Source: Burkholderiaceae bacterium (lineage in GTDB: Bacteria; Pseudomonadota; Gammaproteobacteria; Burkholderiales; WYBJ01). From it: a DNA stretch of 33,339 bases. Below the pieces are notes generated by a model. The model was given only the letters and a program-made list of their open reading frames with translations, searched no databases and was not told the origin of the DNA. Where the stretch lies: positions 1-33,339 of the forward strand of contig WYBJ01000204.1 in the NCBI GenBank assembly GCA_011525945.1, in the 5' to 3' direction. This document shows, piece by piece, positions 1 to 8,162 of the stretch (position 1 is the stretch's first letter; each line of letters begins with the position of its first letter). A program made the position numbers and the translations under genes.

Positions 1-84
1 CGAAATCGACGCCAGACGCGAAGCGAACCGCAGCCAGGTTGGACACCTGGCGAGGATTCGCGACAAAGTATGGCGTCGATTTCG
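1..84. repeat. nested inverted repeat, possible structured RNA
   Basis: Bases 1-14 (CGAAATCGACGCCA) are the exact reverse complement of bases 71-84. Inside them, 17-22 (CGCGAA) pairs with 57-62, and 34-39 (CCAGGT) pairs with 45-50 around a 5-base loop. Three nested perfect stems in 84 bases make a long stem-loop likely. It starts at the window edge, so it may extend further left. It could be a structured RNA, the end of a mobile element, or a terminator-like element. On the minus strand the same bases also read as an open frame starting at ATG 88, so a coding explanation is not excluded. Confidence 0.55.
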
Positions 85-481
85 GCATCTTTTGTGCGGC
101 GAACTTCTGACTCGGGACACTAGCGTTCTTCGGCTGCCACCGCCCGATGAACGACGGCTCCCGAGCCACTGGCCCCTCGTTCAATCTTGTGGCAAGCCGT
201 CGCTTTGGCGACCTGCTTCGCGTTACGGCGGTCGTGCTCAACGCGTAGCATTCCCTCGCTCGCACAGGGTACGGAGCCCGGCGTTGTGCGAGCAATCGTG
301 CGTGGCCGGCCGCTTCATTTCGTCCATGACGAGTGCGTACGCGGTGTTGCGCGGGCGCCATAGGGGCCCCCGTCGAGACGATTACTACCTAAAAAATCAT
401 ATGCTTTTCCGGTCAATATCGTAGAATAGGTAATCCATCGGCGTTAACCACCAGAAAAAAAAGGCAAAACGCGGGGAAGGG
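1..481. other. gene-free stretch at left edge
   Basis: No convincing gene is seen in these 481 bases. A + strand open frame at 92-424 has no recognisable motif, no clear ribosome-binding site and an Arg/Ser/Pro-rich composition typical of chance frames in GC-rich DNA. The stretch begins with a nested inverted repeat (listed separately). It contains a small GTCGC/GCGAC hairpin near 198-212 and a GC-rich hairpin-like run near 350-372. An A/T-rich patch near 389-425 lies upstream of the kinase gene and is the likeliest place for its promoter, but no clean -35/-10 pair was found. The 8-A run and GGGGAAGG at 472-480 lie just before the kinase ATG. Confidence 0.6.
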
Positions 482-3031
482 ATGAACAGGCTCAATTTTT
501 GGCGGTCGGACTGGTTTATCGGCGTGGTGGCCACGCTGGTCATCCTCATTCTGTCTCCCCAAGACCTGCTGCAGAGCCTGGAGCGCAAGGCCTACGACCT
601 CGGCGTGCGCGCCACGTCGCAAACCCCGAGCGATCGCATCGCCGTCATCGCCATCGACGATCAGAGCATCGCCAACATCGGCCGTTGGCCCTGGTCGCGC
701 GACGTACACGCGCGCATGACCGAGTTGTTGATCGGCGCCAAGGCGAAGGTGATCGGTTACAACGTATTCTTCTTCGAGCCGCAGATCGATCCGGGCCTGG
801 AATACATCAACAAGCTGACCGACGTTTTCGCCGCATCGTCTTTTCGCAATTCCGCCGATCCGGCTGCGGGTCAGTTCAACCGTCTCCTCGCCGAGGCGGC
901 CGAAGCGCTGAACGCCGATGCCAAGCTGCAAGGCAGCTTCAAGCGTGCCAACAACGTCGTCCTGCCGTTCGTATTCCAGGCGCTGGTGGAGCCGCAGGGC
1001 AATCCCGACAAGCCGCTCCCCGACTATATGCTGAGGAGCAGCATCTCGGCGTCCGATCGGGGCGTGGATGTCGAGCAACTGCCGATTCCGGGCATCAACC
1101 CGCTCTTTCCCTTGGAAGGTTTTGCGACTGCCGCGGTTGCGCTCGGTCACCTCAATGCCGATCGCGACATCGACGGTGCGGTTCGCACCGAGCCGCTGGT
1201 GGTGCGCTACTACGACAAGTATTTTCCGGCGATGTCGGTGATGCTGGCAGCGCAAAGCCTGAATCTGGCGCCCGCCGACATCCGTCTCAATTTCGGCGAG
1301 GGACTGGTCCTGGGCAAGCTCAGGATTCGTACCGACTCGAATCTGCGCATGTACACGTACTTCTATTCCGGCCAGGAAGGTGGGAGGCCGCCTTTCCCGA
1401 TCGATTCGTTCTTCGACGTCTATAGCGGCAAGATCCCGCCGGAGAAGTACCGTGACAAGATCGTGCTCATCGGACCCACCGCCACCGGACTCGGCCAGGC
1501 CCAGGTGACGCCCGTGTCGGCGGCGACTTCGCCGGTCGAAACCATGGCGCACACGGTGTCGAGCATTTTGCGCGAGCACTACTTCGTCGCGCCGAGCTGG
1601 GGCATCTGGGTGCAGTTGCTGCTCATCGTCCTGGTCGCCGCCTACCTGATCGGCGTCCTGCCTCGGCTGAAGGCGGGCACCGGCGCGATCGTTTCGCTCG
1701 CGCTTCTGACCGCGCTGATCGTTGGGCACTTCGCCTTGATGGTCGGCAAGCAGATGTGGATCCAGTTCATGACGGCTGCGGTGCTGCTGGTCGTGGGTCA
1801 CGCCCTGCTCACCACCAAGCGCTTCCTGCTGACGGAAAAGGGCAAAGAGAAATCCGAGGCCGAGTCGGCCCATTCCAATCGCATGCTGGGGCTTGCGTTG
1901 CAGGGCCAGGGGCAGCTCGACATGGCGTTCGACATGTTCCGCAAGCTCCCGCTCGACGATTCGGTCATGGATCTGCTCTACAACCTTGCGCTCGATTTCG
2001 AGCGCAAGCGCCAGTTCAACAAGACCGAGTCGGTATTCCGCTACATGGCGGACTACAACCCGAAGTTCCGCGATCTGGAGCAGCGCCTCGGGCGGGCCAA
2101 GGCGATGAGCGAGACGGTCATGCTGGGCGGTACGGGGTCGCACCCCGGCGGCACCATGCTGCTCGGCGCCGGCACCGAGAAGCCGATGCTGGGCCGATAC
2201 CAGGTGGAGCGCGAGCTCGGTAAGGGCGCCATGGGCATCGTCTATGGCGGGCGCGACCCCAAGATCAATCGGGTGGTCGCGATCAAGACGATGGCGTTGG
2301 CTCAGGAGTTCGACGCCGACGAGCTCGAGGACGTGAAAGCGCGCTTCTTCCGCGAGGCCGAAACCGCCGGTCGGCTCAATCATCCAAACATCGTCACCAT
2401 CTTCGATGCCGGCGAGGAGCACGATCTGGCTTACATCGCGATGGAATTCCTCAAGGGCAGGGATCTGGTGCCGTACACCAAGCCGGACAACCTGCTCCCG
2501 ATCGCCAGGACCATGAGTATCATGGCGCGGGTGGCCGAGGCGCTGAGTTACGCGCACTCGCAGAACGTGGTTCACCGTGACATCAAGCCGGCCAATATCA
2601 TGTACGAGCCGGAAAGCGATTCGGTCAAGGTCACAGACTTCGGTATTGCGCGTATCACCGACTCGTCGCGCACCAAGACCGGCATGGTGCTCGGTACGCC
2701 CTCTTACATGTCGCCCGAGCAACTCGCGGGCAAGAAGATCGGCGGGCAGTCGGATCTGTTCTCGCTCGGCGCAACGATGTTCCAGATGGTCTGCGGCCAG
2801 CTTCCGTTTCAGGGCGATTCCATGGCACAGCTGATGTTCAAGATTGCCAACGAGCCGCATCCCGACATCGTCGCGATTCGCCCGGACGTGCCCGATTGCC
2901 TGGCCGCGATCATCAATCGGGCGCTTGCCAAGAATCCGGAAGAGCGCTTCCAGACGGGCGAGGAGATGGCACGGGCCATCCGCACCTGCGTCGCGAGCCT
3001 GACCTCGGACACGATCGACATCGGGTTGTAG
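482..3031 (+). CDS. CHASE2-domain serine/threonine protein kinase
   Basis: This is an 849-residue membrane sensor kinase. A membrane segment (about 11-25) precedes a periplasmic CHASE2 domain (about 30-360, with GRWPWSR at 67-73). Three membrane segments follow (about 374-393, 401-421, 426-444). A short TPR-like stretch (465-535) leads to a cytoplasmic Hanks-type kinase domain (about 571-840). The catalytic set is complete: glycine loop GKGAMG from 580, K602 in VAIK, H698-R699-D700, N705, D719-F720-G721, and SPE at 744-746. The juxtamembrane linker holds T545 and T558, each with Leu at +3, a pattern FHA domains can bind once phosphorylated. A PP2C phosphatase gene starts 7 bases downstream and an FHA gene follows, so these three probably form one operon and circuit. 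The ATG sits 1-2 bases after a GGGGAAGGG run, a tight ribosome-binding site. The CHASE2 ligand is unknown. Confidence 0.93.
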   Translation: MNRLNFWRSDWFIGVVATLVILILSPQDLLQSLERKAYDLGVRATSQTPSDRIAVIAIDDQSIANIGRWPWSRDVHARMTELLIGAKAKVIGYNVFFFEPQIDPGLEYINKLTDVFAASSFRNSADPAAGQFNRLLAEAAEALNADAKLQGSFKRANNVVLPFVFQALVEPQGNPDKPLPDYMLRSSISASDRGVDVEQLPIPGINPLFPLEGFATAAVALGHLNADRDIDGAVRTEPLVVRYYDKYFPAMSVMLAAQSLNLAPADIRLNFGEGLVLGKLRIRTDSNLRMYTYFYSGQEGGRPPFPIDSFFDVYSGKIPPEKYRDKIVLIGPTATGLGQAQVTPVSAATSPVETMAHTVSSILREHYFVAPSWGIWVQLLLIVLVAAYLIGVLPRLKAGTGAIVSLALLTALIVGHFALMVGKQMWIQFMTAAVLLVVGHALLTTKRFLLTEKGKEKSEAESAHSNRMLGLALQGQGQLDMAFDMFRKLPLDDSVMDLLYNLALDFERKRQFNKTESVFRYMADYNPKFRDLEQRLGRAKAMSETVMLGGTGSHPGGTMLLGAGTEKPMLGRYQVERELGKGAMGIVYGGRDPKINRVVAIKTMALAQEFDADELEDVKARFFREAETAGRLNHPNIVTIFDAGEEHDLAYIAMEFLKGRDLVPYTKPDNLLPIARTMSIMARVAEALSYAHSQNVVHRDIKPANIMYEPESDSVKVTDFGIARITDSSRTKTGMVLGTPSYMSPEQLAGKKIGGQSDLFSLGATMFQMVCGQLPFQGDSMAQLMFKIANEPHPDIVAIRPDVPDCLAAIINRALAKNPEERFQTGEEMARAIRTCVASLTSDTIDIGL

Positions 3032-3038
3032 CCCAGGC

Positions 3039-3866
3039 ATGGCCATATTGTCCGCGGCTCTGGAGTTCGCCTCGGCCACCGACCCGGGGCGGGTTCGCTC
3101 GCACAACGAGGATTCGATCGGCACGGAACCGGAGGTCGGCCTGGCGGTGCTGGCCGACGGGATGGGTGGTTATAACGCGGGTGAGGTTGCCAGCGGGATC
3201 GCCGTGGCGGTGGTATCGGCCGAGATAAAGCGCGCCCTGTCCGGCCGGACCCTGCACTCGATCGATCCGGCCACGGGCCGAACGGAAGCGGAATGTATCG
3301 CGCTCAAGCACAGCGCGAAGGCAAACACCTCGATTTTCGAGGCTGCACGCAGTCAGCCGCAGTACTCCGGTATGGGGACGACGCTGGTGGTGGCGCTGTT
3401 CTTCGACAATCGTGTCTGCGTCGCTCACGTCGGCGACTCGCGTTTGTATCGGCTGCGAGCAGACGCGTTCGAGCAGATCACGCGCGATCATTCGTTGTTG
3501 CAGGAACAGATCGACAGCGGCATGATTACTCGCGAGGCGGCCAAGCTGTCGCAGAACAAGAACCTGGTGACGCGCGCGTTGGGCATCGATGCCGAGGTCG
3601 AAACCGAGGTTCATGTTTACGAGACCAAGCCGGGCGATACGTATCTACTGTGCTCTGATGGCCTCAGCGATATGGTCGGTGATGATGACATGAAGATCAC
3701 GCTGGCCAGCCTGCAGGCGAACCTGCAACTGGCGGCGGAACAGTTGGTCCAGCAAGCGAACGACAATGGCGGTCGAGACAACATTTCGGTGATACTCGTC
3801 AGGGTCAAGGACGACTATGCCGCGCCCAAGGGCTGGATTGCGCGGCTCATATCGTGGTTTAAATAA
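3039..3866 (+). CDS. PP2C-family serine/threonine protein phosphatase
   Basis: This 275-residue metal-dependent phosphatase is of the bacterial Stp/PrpC type. The expected metal-binding aspartates are present: D25 in SHNEDS, D40 in ADGMGG, D207 in CSDGLSD and D247 in GGRDN. GMGTTL and HVGDSRLYRL are also conserved. It lies between a kinase and an FHA protein, the usual partners for reversing Ser/Thr phosphorylation. The kinase stop is 7 bases upstream, so the two are very likely co-transcribed. The C-terminus (about 264-275) is a short aromatic and basic amphipathic stretch (WIARLISWFK) that could dock on the membrane near the kinase; that part is inference. The upstream ribosome-binding site is weak (CCAGG), which fits translational coupling. 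Confidence 0.93.
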   Translation: MAILSAALEFASATDPGRVRSHNEDSIGTEPEVGLAVLADGMGGYNAGEVASGIAVAVVSAEIKRALSGRTLHSIDPATGRTEAECIALKHSAKANTSIFEAARSQPQYSGMGTTLVVALFFDNRVCVAHVGDSRLYRLRADAFEQITRDHSLLQEQIDSGMITREAAKLSQNKNLVTRALGIDAEVETEVHVYETKPGDTYLLCSDGLSDMVGDDDMKITLASLQANLQLAAEQLVQQANDNGGRDNISVILVRVKDDYAAPKGWIARLISWFK

Positions 3867-3881
3867 GCACGGGGTACTGCC

Positions 3882-4772
3882 ATGGCGAAGCTGATTCTCA
3901 GTCTGGATGGGACAGTCATGAAGGAAGTCCCCCTCGATAGGGAGCGCCTGACCGTCGGACGCCGTTCGAGCAACGACCTGCAGATCGACAATCTGGCCGT
4001 AAGCGGCGAGCACGCCCTGATCGTTACGATCCTCAACGATTCCTTTCTCGAGGATCTCGGCAGCACCAACGGCACGCTCGTCAACGGCGTGCCGATAAAA
4101 AAGCACATTCTGCAGCACAACGACGTGATCGAGATCGGCAAGTACAAACTGAAATACATCGCCGAGCACATCGCCACCGGCATGCAGCCCGCCGTTGCTG
4201 CCGAGTTCGAAAAGACCATGGTCATACGCCCCGGGATGGCGGCAAGGGCCGCGCAGACCGGCGCCAGCCCGGCCTTCGGTGCAGGCCCCGCAGCGACCGC
4301 GACGACCACCCAGCCGGGGTCGGCCGGTCAGGCCGCGAGCCCGATCACCGGCCAGCAGTCGCGACCGGCTAGCGCGCCGCCGGCGGCGCCACCACCCCCA
4401 GCGGCCAGGCCTACGACGCAGCCATTGGCGAGCGCGACGCAGTCGTACGCGGGACCAGCGCCTACCCAGACCAATTTGCAGCCGCAAGCGCCGGCCGCCG
4501 GCCAGTTGCTCGGTGCGATCCAGATTCTTACCGGCCCGAGCGCCGGTAAGGAGCTGGAACTCGTGAAGAACCTTACCACCCTCGGCAAGCCCGGGGTGCA
4601 GGTGGCCGTCATCACACGGCGCCCGCAGGGCTACTTCATCACGCATGTCGAGGGCGCCAACTTTCCGATCGTGAACGGCAAGACGCTCGACGCGCAGGCG
4701 CATCCGCTGCGCGACCACGACATCGTCGAATTGGCCGGGGTCAAGATGGAGTTCTTTCACAAGGGCGCTTGA
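3882..4772 (+). CDS. two-FHA-domain phosphothreonine-binding protein
   Basis: This 296-residue protein has a canonical N-terminal FHA domain (about 1-95): G26-R27, S41-x-x-H44 and the STNGT loop at 61-65, the residues that hold phosphothreonine. Residues about 118-207 are a low-complexity Ala/Pro/Thr/Gln linker. Residues about 208-293 look like a second FHA fold (LTTLGKPGVQ, then an IVNGKTL loop), but the Arg and Ser/His contacts are not evident, so it may not bind phosphate. Just after the first FHA, T112 sits in EKTMVIRP with Ile at +3, making it a candidate target of the neighbouring kinase and a possible self-ligand. The gene starts 15 bases after the phosphatase gene. It probably acts as the adaptor or output of the kinase/phosphatase pair; its partner is unknown. 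Confidence 0.9.
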   Translation: MAKLILSLDGTVMKEVPLDRERLTVGRRSSNDLQIDNLAVSGEHALIVTILNDSFLEDLGSTNGTLVNGVPIKKHILQHNDVIEIGKYKLKYIAEHIATGMQPAVAAEFEKTMVIRPGMAARAAQTGASPAFGAGPAATATTTQPGSAGQAASPITGQQSRPASAPPAAPPPPAARPTTQPLASATQSYAGPAPTQTNLQPQAPAAGQLLGAIQILTGPSAGKELELVKNLTTLGKPGVQVAVITRRPQGYFITHVEGANFPIVNGKTLDAQAHPLRDHDIVELAGVKMEFFHKGA

Positions 4773-5081
4773 GCGCTGCCCTGCGTTCGCCTGATCTCGC
4801 GCTCTGTCGAGGCGGATCGACTCGTGCCGTCAGGGAGGCGGCCGTGCTTGTCCAGAGTCCTGGAAATCAAAGCGGCGTCGCCTGCGCCGATGGGCAAGTT
4901 GCGAACAGGTGTCGCACCACCCGATCGACGCCGCCGCAACCGGACTATCTGTTTCCTGCCCCTAATTTCAGGTTTGCGTGCATCGGGACTTCGCTATGCT
5001 CGCATGCGCGCATGATCGTGTGCGAGCGTCCATGAATCGTATCGTCCCCATCCGGCAAGCGCCCGAGCGCACGGAGGCCGT
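4773..5081. other. 309-bp intergenic region before cyclase gene
   Basis: No convincing protein gene is seen. The right half holds a possible promoter and an operator-like palindrome (listed separately). It also holds a 17-codon open frame, MNRIVPIRQAPERTEAV, at 5032-5085, whose TGA overlaps the GTG start of the cyclase gene. No clear terminator for the upstream kinase/phosphatase/FHA genes was found, so read-through is possible. Confidence 0.55.
4974..5014 (+). promoter_or_regulatory. possible promoter with palindrome at start site
   Basis: TTGCGT (4974-4979) and TATGCT (4995-5000) resemble a -35 and -10 pair with a short 15-base spacer. A perfect 12-base palindrome, CATGCGCGCATG (5003-5014), falls where transcription would begin, a common position for a repressor site. 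The promoter match is only fair and no regulator is identified. Confidence 0.35.
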
Positions 5082-7355
5082 GTGAAGAAGCACGCCGTGC
5101 GCATCGGCTTCGGCATCCTGGTCGTGCTGGTTTTTGTTGCCAATGCCGCCGGTTGGGTCCGGCTGCCCCTGATGGAGCATCTGGAAGCGCTTACTTACGA
5201 CGCTCGGCTCAAATCCACGATGCCGAATACCGTGGATCCACGCATCGTCATTGTCGACATCGACGAGGCGAGTCTGCGCCCGCGGGAGTTGGGCGGCGAA
5301 GGGCGCTGGCCGTGGCCGCGCAATCGGCTCGCGCTCATGCTCGACAACCTGTTCGACAGGTATGGAGCGGCGATCGTCGGATTCGACGTGGTGTTCGCCG
5401 AGCGCGACGAGAGCTCCGGGCTCCAGGTTCTGCGCAACCTGGCGAACTCGCAGCTCAAAGATGACGCCTCGTTCCGGTCCGCGCTCGCGCGGATCGAGCC
5501 GCAGCTTGATTTCGACGGTGCGTTCGCCGATCGCATGCGCAACCGCCCGGTGGTGCTGGGCTATTATTTCTCCCCTGAGCGCCGGGCGGCGGTAAGCGGC
5601 ATGTTGCCCGCCCCGGTCCTTCCACCCGGCACGTTCGCCGGCAAGAACATCCCCTTCTATACCGCCTACGGGTTTGGCGGAAATTTGCCGGACCTGATCC
5701 GGGCGGCTGCCAGCGCCGGCCACTTCAATCCGTATACCGACCCGGATGGCGTGTCGCGTCGCGTGCCCATGCTGGTGGAGTTCAAGGGCGCCTACTACGA
5801 GCCACTGTCGCTCGCGATGGTGCGCGTACTGCTCGGGATGACCGCGGCGGCCAAGACCGGAGCGGCGACGATCGCCTTACCTAAGGTCGTGCCGGGATAT
5901 CCCACCGAGGGCATCTGGTCGCGCGGCTATCAGGGACTCGAATGGCTGCAGGTCGGACCCCTGCGCATTCCGGTCGACGATCGCGTCACCGCGTTGGTGC
6001 CGTATCGGGGTAAACAAGGCAGCTTCAAGTACTTAGCGGCAGCAGACGTAATCCAGGGGAAGGCGGATCCAGCCGACCTCAAGGGGAAGATCGTGCTCGT
6101 CGGGACCACGGCGCCAGGGCTGTTCGATCTGCGATCGACACCGGTCGCCTCGGTCTATCCCGGCGTGGAGATCCACGCCAACCTGATCGCCGGCATGCTC
6201 GATCAGAATATCAAGCAAAAGCCCCCTTACGTGCTGGGGGCGGAAATCGTGTTGCTGCTGCTCACCGGGCTGGCCATGACGCTCGCCTTGCCCCTGCTCG
6301 CACCGGACCGCCAGGCGCTCGCCACGGTGGGTGCGCTGGTGTCGGTGGTGGCGGCCAATATCGCCATTTTCCATTACGAGAACCTGGTGCTGCCGCTCGC
6401 GTCAGGATTGGCGATGATCGCGGTGCTGTTCATCTTCAGCATGGCGTACGGCTTTTTCGTCGAGGCCCGGGGCAAGCGTCAGATTACGAGCCTGTTCGGA
6501 CAATACGTTCCGCCGGAACTGGTGGACGAGATGGCGAAGGACCCGACGAGCTTCTCGATGGAGCCAGAAAGCCGCGAGATGACGGTGCTGTTCTCCGACG
6601 TTCGCGGCTTTACCACGATATCCGAGGGCTTGGAGCCGAAAGATCTGTCCAGCCTGATGAACGAATTCCTCACGCCCCTGACCGAAGTCATCTACAGTCA
6701 TCGCGGCACCATCGACAAGTACATGGGAGACGCCATCATGGCGTTCTGGGGAGCGCCCCTGCCGGCTCACGATCACGCCCGGCAGGGCATCAGGGCGGCG
6801 CTTCAGATGCACCGCAAGCTCGCCGCGCTGCAACCGCAGTTCAAGAGCCGTAATTGGCCCGAGATCCGCATCGGTGTGGGCCTGAACACGGGACGCATGA
6901 GCGTGGGCAACATGGGTTCGAGCGTCCGGCTTGCCTACACGGTGATGGGCGACGCGGTCAATCTGGCCTCTCGACTCGAGGGGCTCACCAAGGAGTATGG
7001 CGCCGCCATCATCGTCGGCGAATCGACCCGAGCCCTTACTGCTCAGGATTTCGTCTATCGCGAGCTCGACCGCGTGCGCGTCAAGGGCAAGCTCGAGCCC
7101 GTGGCGATCTACGAGCCGCTCGGGGCTACTGGTGAGGTCGACAAGCGCACCCTGGACGAGCTGAGGATATTCTCGCAGGCGCTTAAGCTCTATCGTGCGC
7201 AGGACTGGGACATGGCGGAGCTGCAGCTCATCAACTTGCTCAAGGCGACGCCTCAGTTCCGGCTCTACCAGCTTTATCTGGACCGCATCGGCGTCTACCG
7301 CAGCAGCCCGCCCGGCAGGGGCTGGGATGGCGCCTTCACGTTCGAGCACAAGTAG
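5082..7355 (+). CDS. CHASE2-domain class III adenylate/guanylate cyclase
   Basis: This is a 757-residue membrane-bound class III cyclase. A membrane segment (about 8-25) is followed by a periplasmic CHASE2 domain (about 30-375), three membrane segments (about 384-405, 411-429, 435-458), and a catalytic domain (about 495-685). Catalytic residues are visible: metal aspartates D506 (FSDVRGF) and D550 (KYMGD), and transition-state residues N627 and R631 (VMGDAVNLASR). K546, just before YMGD, favours ATP as substrate, so cAMP is the likely product; guanylate activity is not excluded. The C-terminal 70 residues are a short TPR-like helical tail. The GTG start has a good ribosome-binding site, GGAGG at 5073-5077. 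The next gene, 2 bases downstream, resembles a cyclic-nucleotide phosphodiesterase. The CHASE2 sensor resembles that of the upstream kinase (GRWPWPR here, GRWPWSR there). Confidence 0.92.
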   Translation: MKKHAVRIGFGILVVLVFVANAAGWVRLPLMEHLEALTYDARLKSTMPNTVDPRIVIVDIDEASLRPRELGGEGRWPWPRNRLALMLDNLFDRYGAAIVGFDVVFAERDESSGLQVLRNLANSQLKDDASFRSALARIEPQLDFDGAFADRMRNRPVVLGYYFSPERRAAVSGMLPAPVLPPGTFAGKNIPFYTAYGFGGNLPDLIRAAASAGHFNPYTDPDGVSRRVPMLVEFKGAYYEPLSLAMVRVLLGMTAAAKTGAATIALPKVVPGYPTEGIWSRGYQGLEWLQVGPLRIPVDDRVTALVPYRGKQGSFKYLAAADVIQGKADPADLKGKIVLVGTTAPGLFDLRSTPVASVYPGVEIHANLIAGMLDQNIKQKPPYVLGAEIVLLLLTGLAMTLALPLLAPDRQALATVGALVSVVAANIAIFHYENLVLPLASGLAMIAVLFIFSMAYGFFVEARGKRQITSLFGQYVPPELVDEMAKDPTSFSMEPESREMTVLFSDVRGFTTISEGLEPKDLSSLMNEFLTPLTEVIYSHRGTIDKYMGDAIMAFWGAPLPAHDHARQGIRAALQMHRKLAALQPQFKSRNWPEIRIGVGLNTGRMSVGNMGSSVRLAYTVMGDAVNLASRLEGLTKEYGAAIIVGESTRALTAQDFVYRELDRVRVKGKLEPVAIYEPLGATGEVDKRTLDELRIFSQALKLYRAQDWDMAELQLINLLKATPQFRLYQLYLDRIGVYRSSPPGRGWDGAFTFEHK

Positions 7356-7357
7356 CG

Positions 7358-8122
7358 ATGAAGCTGAGGGTCCTCGGCTGCAGCGGCGGCATCGGCGGTT
7401 GCCTGCGGACGACCTCGATGTTGCTCGACGACGATATCCTGATCGATGCCGGAACCGGGGTGGGGGAGCTCACGATCGCGCAGCTCTGCAAGATCGATCA
7501 CGTGTTCGTGACACACTCGCACATGGATCACGTCACCTCGATCCCGTTCATTGTCGACACCGTCGGTGGCATGCGCTCCGGACCCCTTACGGTGCATGCC
7601 ACCGAGGCCACGCTCGACATCATTCACAGGCACATCTTCAACTGGAAGATCTGGCCTGATTTCACTCAGATCCCGAGCCGTGAGAACCCCTATTTGCGCC
7701 TGCAGCCGGTGCACGTGGGCGCCGAGGTCAGCCTCGGCGGGAGGTCGATCACTCCGGTGCCGGCGAACCACGTCGTGCCCGCGGTGGGCTATCATGTGGA
7801 CAGCGGGCGCGCAAGTCTCGTCTTCACCGGCGATACCACCAGCAACGACGAGCTCTGGCGGGTGGTCAACCGGATCGAGAACCTGCGTTACATCATCATA
7901 GAAACCGCGTTCTGCAACAAGGAGCGAGATTTGGCGGTGGCGTCCAAGCATTTGTGCCCGGACATGCTTGCCGAGGAGCTGGCGAAGCTAAGCCGCAAGG
8001 CCGCGATCTATATCACGCACCTCAAACCCGGCGAGCCCGAGATCATCATGCGAGAGATCGAGGCGAGTGCTGCAAAGTATGCTCCGAGCATGCTGCGCAA
8101 CGATCAGGTATTCGAGCTATGA
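7358..8122 (+). CDS. MBL-fold hydrolase, likely class II cNMP phosphodiesterase
   Basis: This 254-residue metallo-beta-lactamase-fold protein carries the metal-binding motif H53-x-H55-x-D57-H58 (HSHMDH), with further candidate ligands H138, D159 (TGDT), H198 and H221 (THLKPG). Overall form and motifs resemble class II 3',5'-cyclic-nucleotide phosphodiesterases. RNase Z and other hydrolases of this fold share the motif, so the fold alone does not prove the substrate. The strongest argument is position: the ATG lies 2 bases after the stop of a class III cyclase gene, so synthesis and breakdown of the same messenger would be made from one transcript. No signal peptide is seen, so it should be cytoplasmic, where the cyclase domain also sits. 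Confidence 0.8.
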   Translation: MKLRVLGCSGGIGGCLRTTSMLLDDDILIDAGTGVGELTIAQLCKIDHVFVTHSHMDHVTSIPFIVDTVGGMRSGPLTVHATEATLDIIHRHIFNWKIWPDFTQIPSRENPYLRLQPVHVGAEVSLGGRSITPVPANHVVPAVGYHVDSGRASLVFTGDTTSNDELWRVVNRIENLRYIIIETAFCNKERDLAVASKHLCPDMLAEELAKLSRKAAIYITHLKPGEPEIIMREIEASAAKYAPSMLRNDQVFEL

Positions 8123-8162
8123 CCGACGGTAAGTCGCAGCCCTTCCAGCAGAGGGTGAACCC

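Noticed and set aside
1-88. minus-strand open frame from ATG 88 to the window edge
   Set aside because: It reads plausibly (MPKSTPYFVANPRQVSNL) but is only 29 codons before the edge, lacks a ribosome-binding site and cannot be told apart from a structured repeat.
92-424. 110-codon + strand open frame at the left edge
   Set aside because: No ribosome-binding site, no motif and Arg/Ser-rich composition. The call is not certain because upstream sequence is missing.
413-3124. 903-codon open frame antisense to the CHASE2 kinase gene
   Set aside because: It is rich in Arg, His and Asp with no family motif. It mirrors the kinase gene, whose motifs are complete. Long antisense frames are expected in GC-rich coding DNA.
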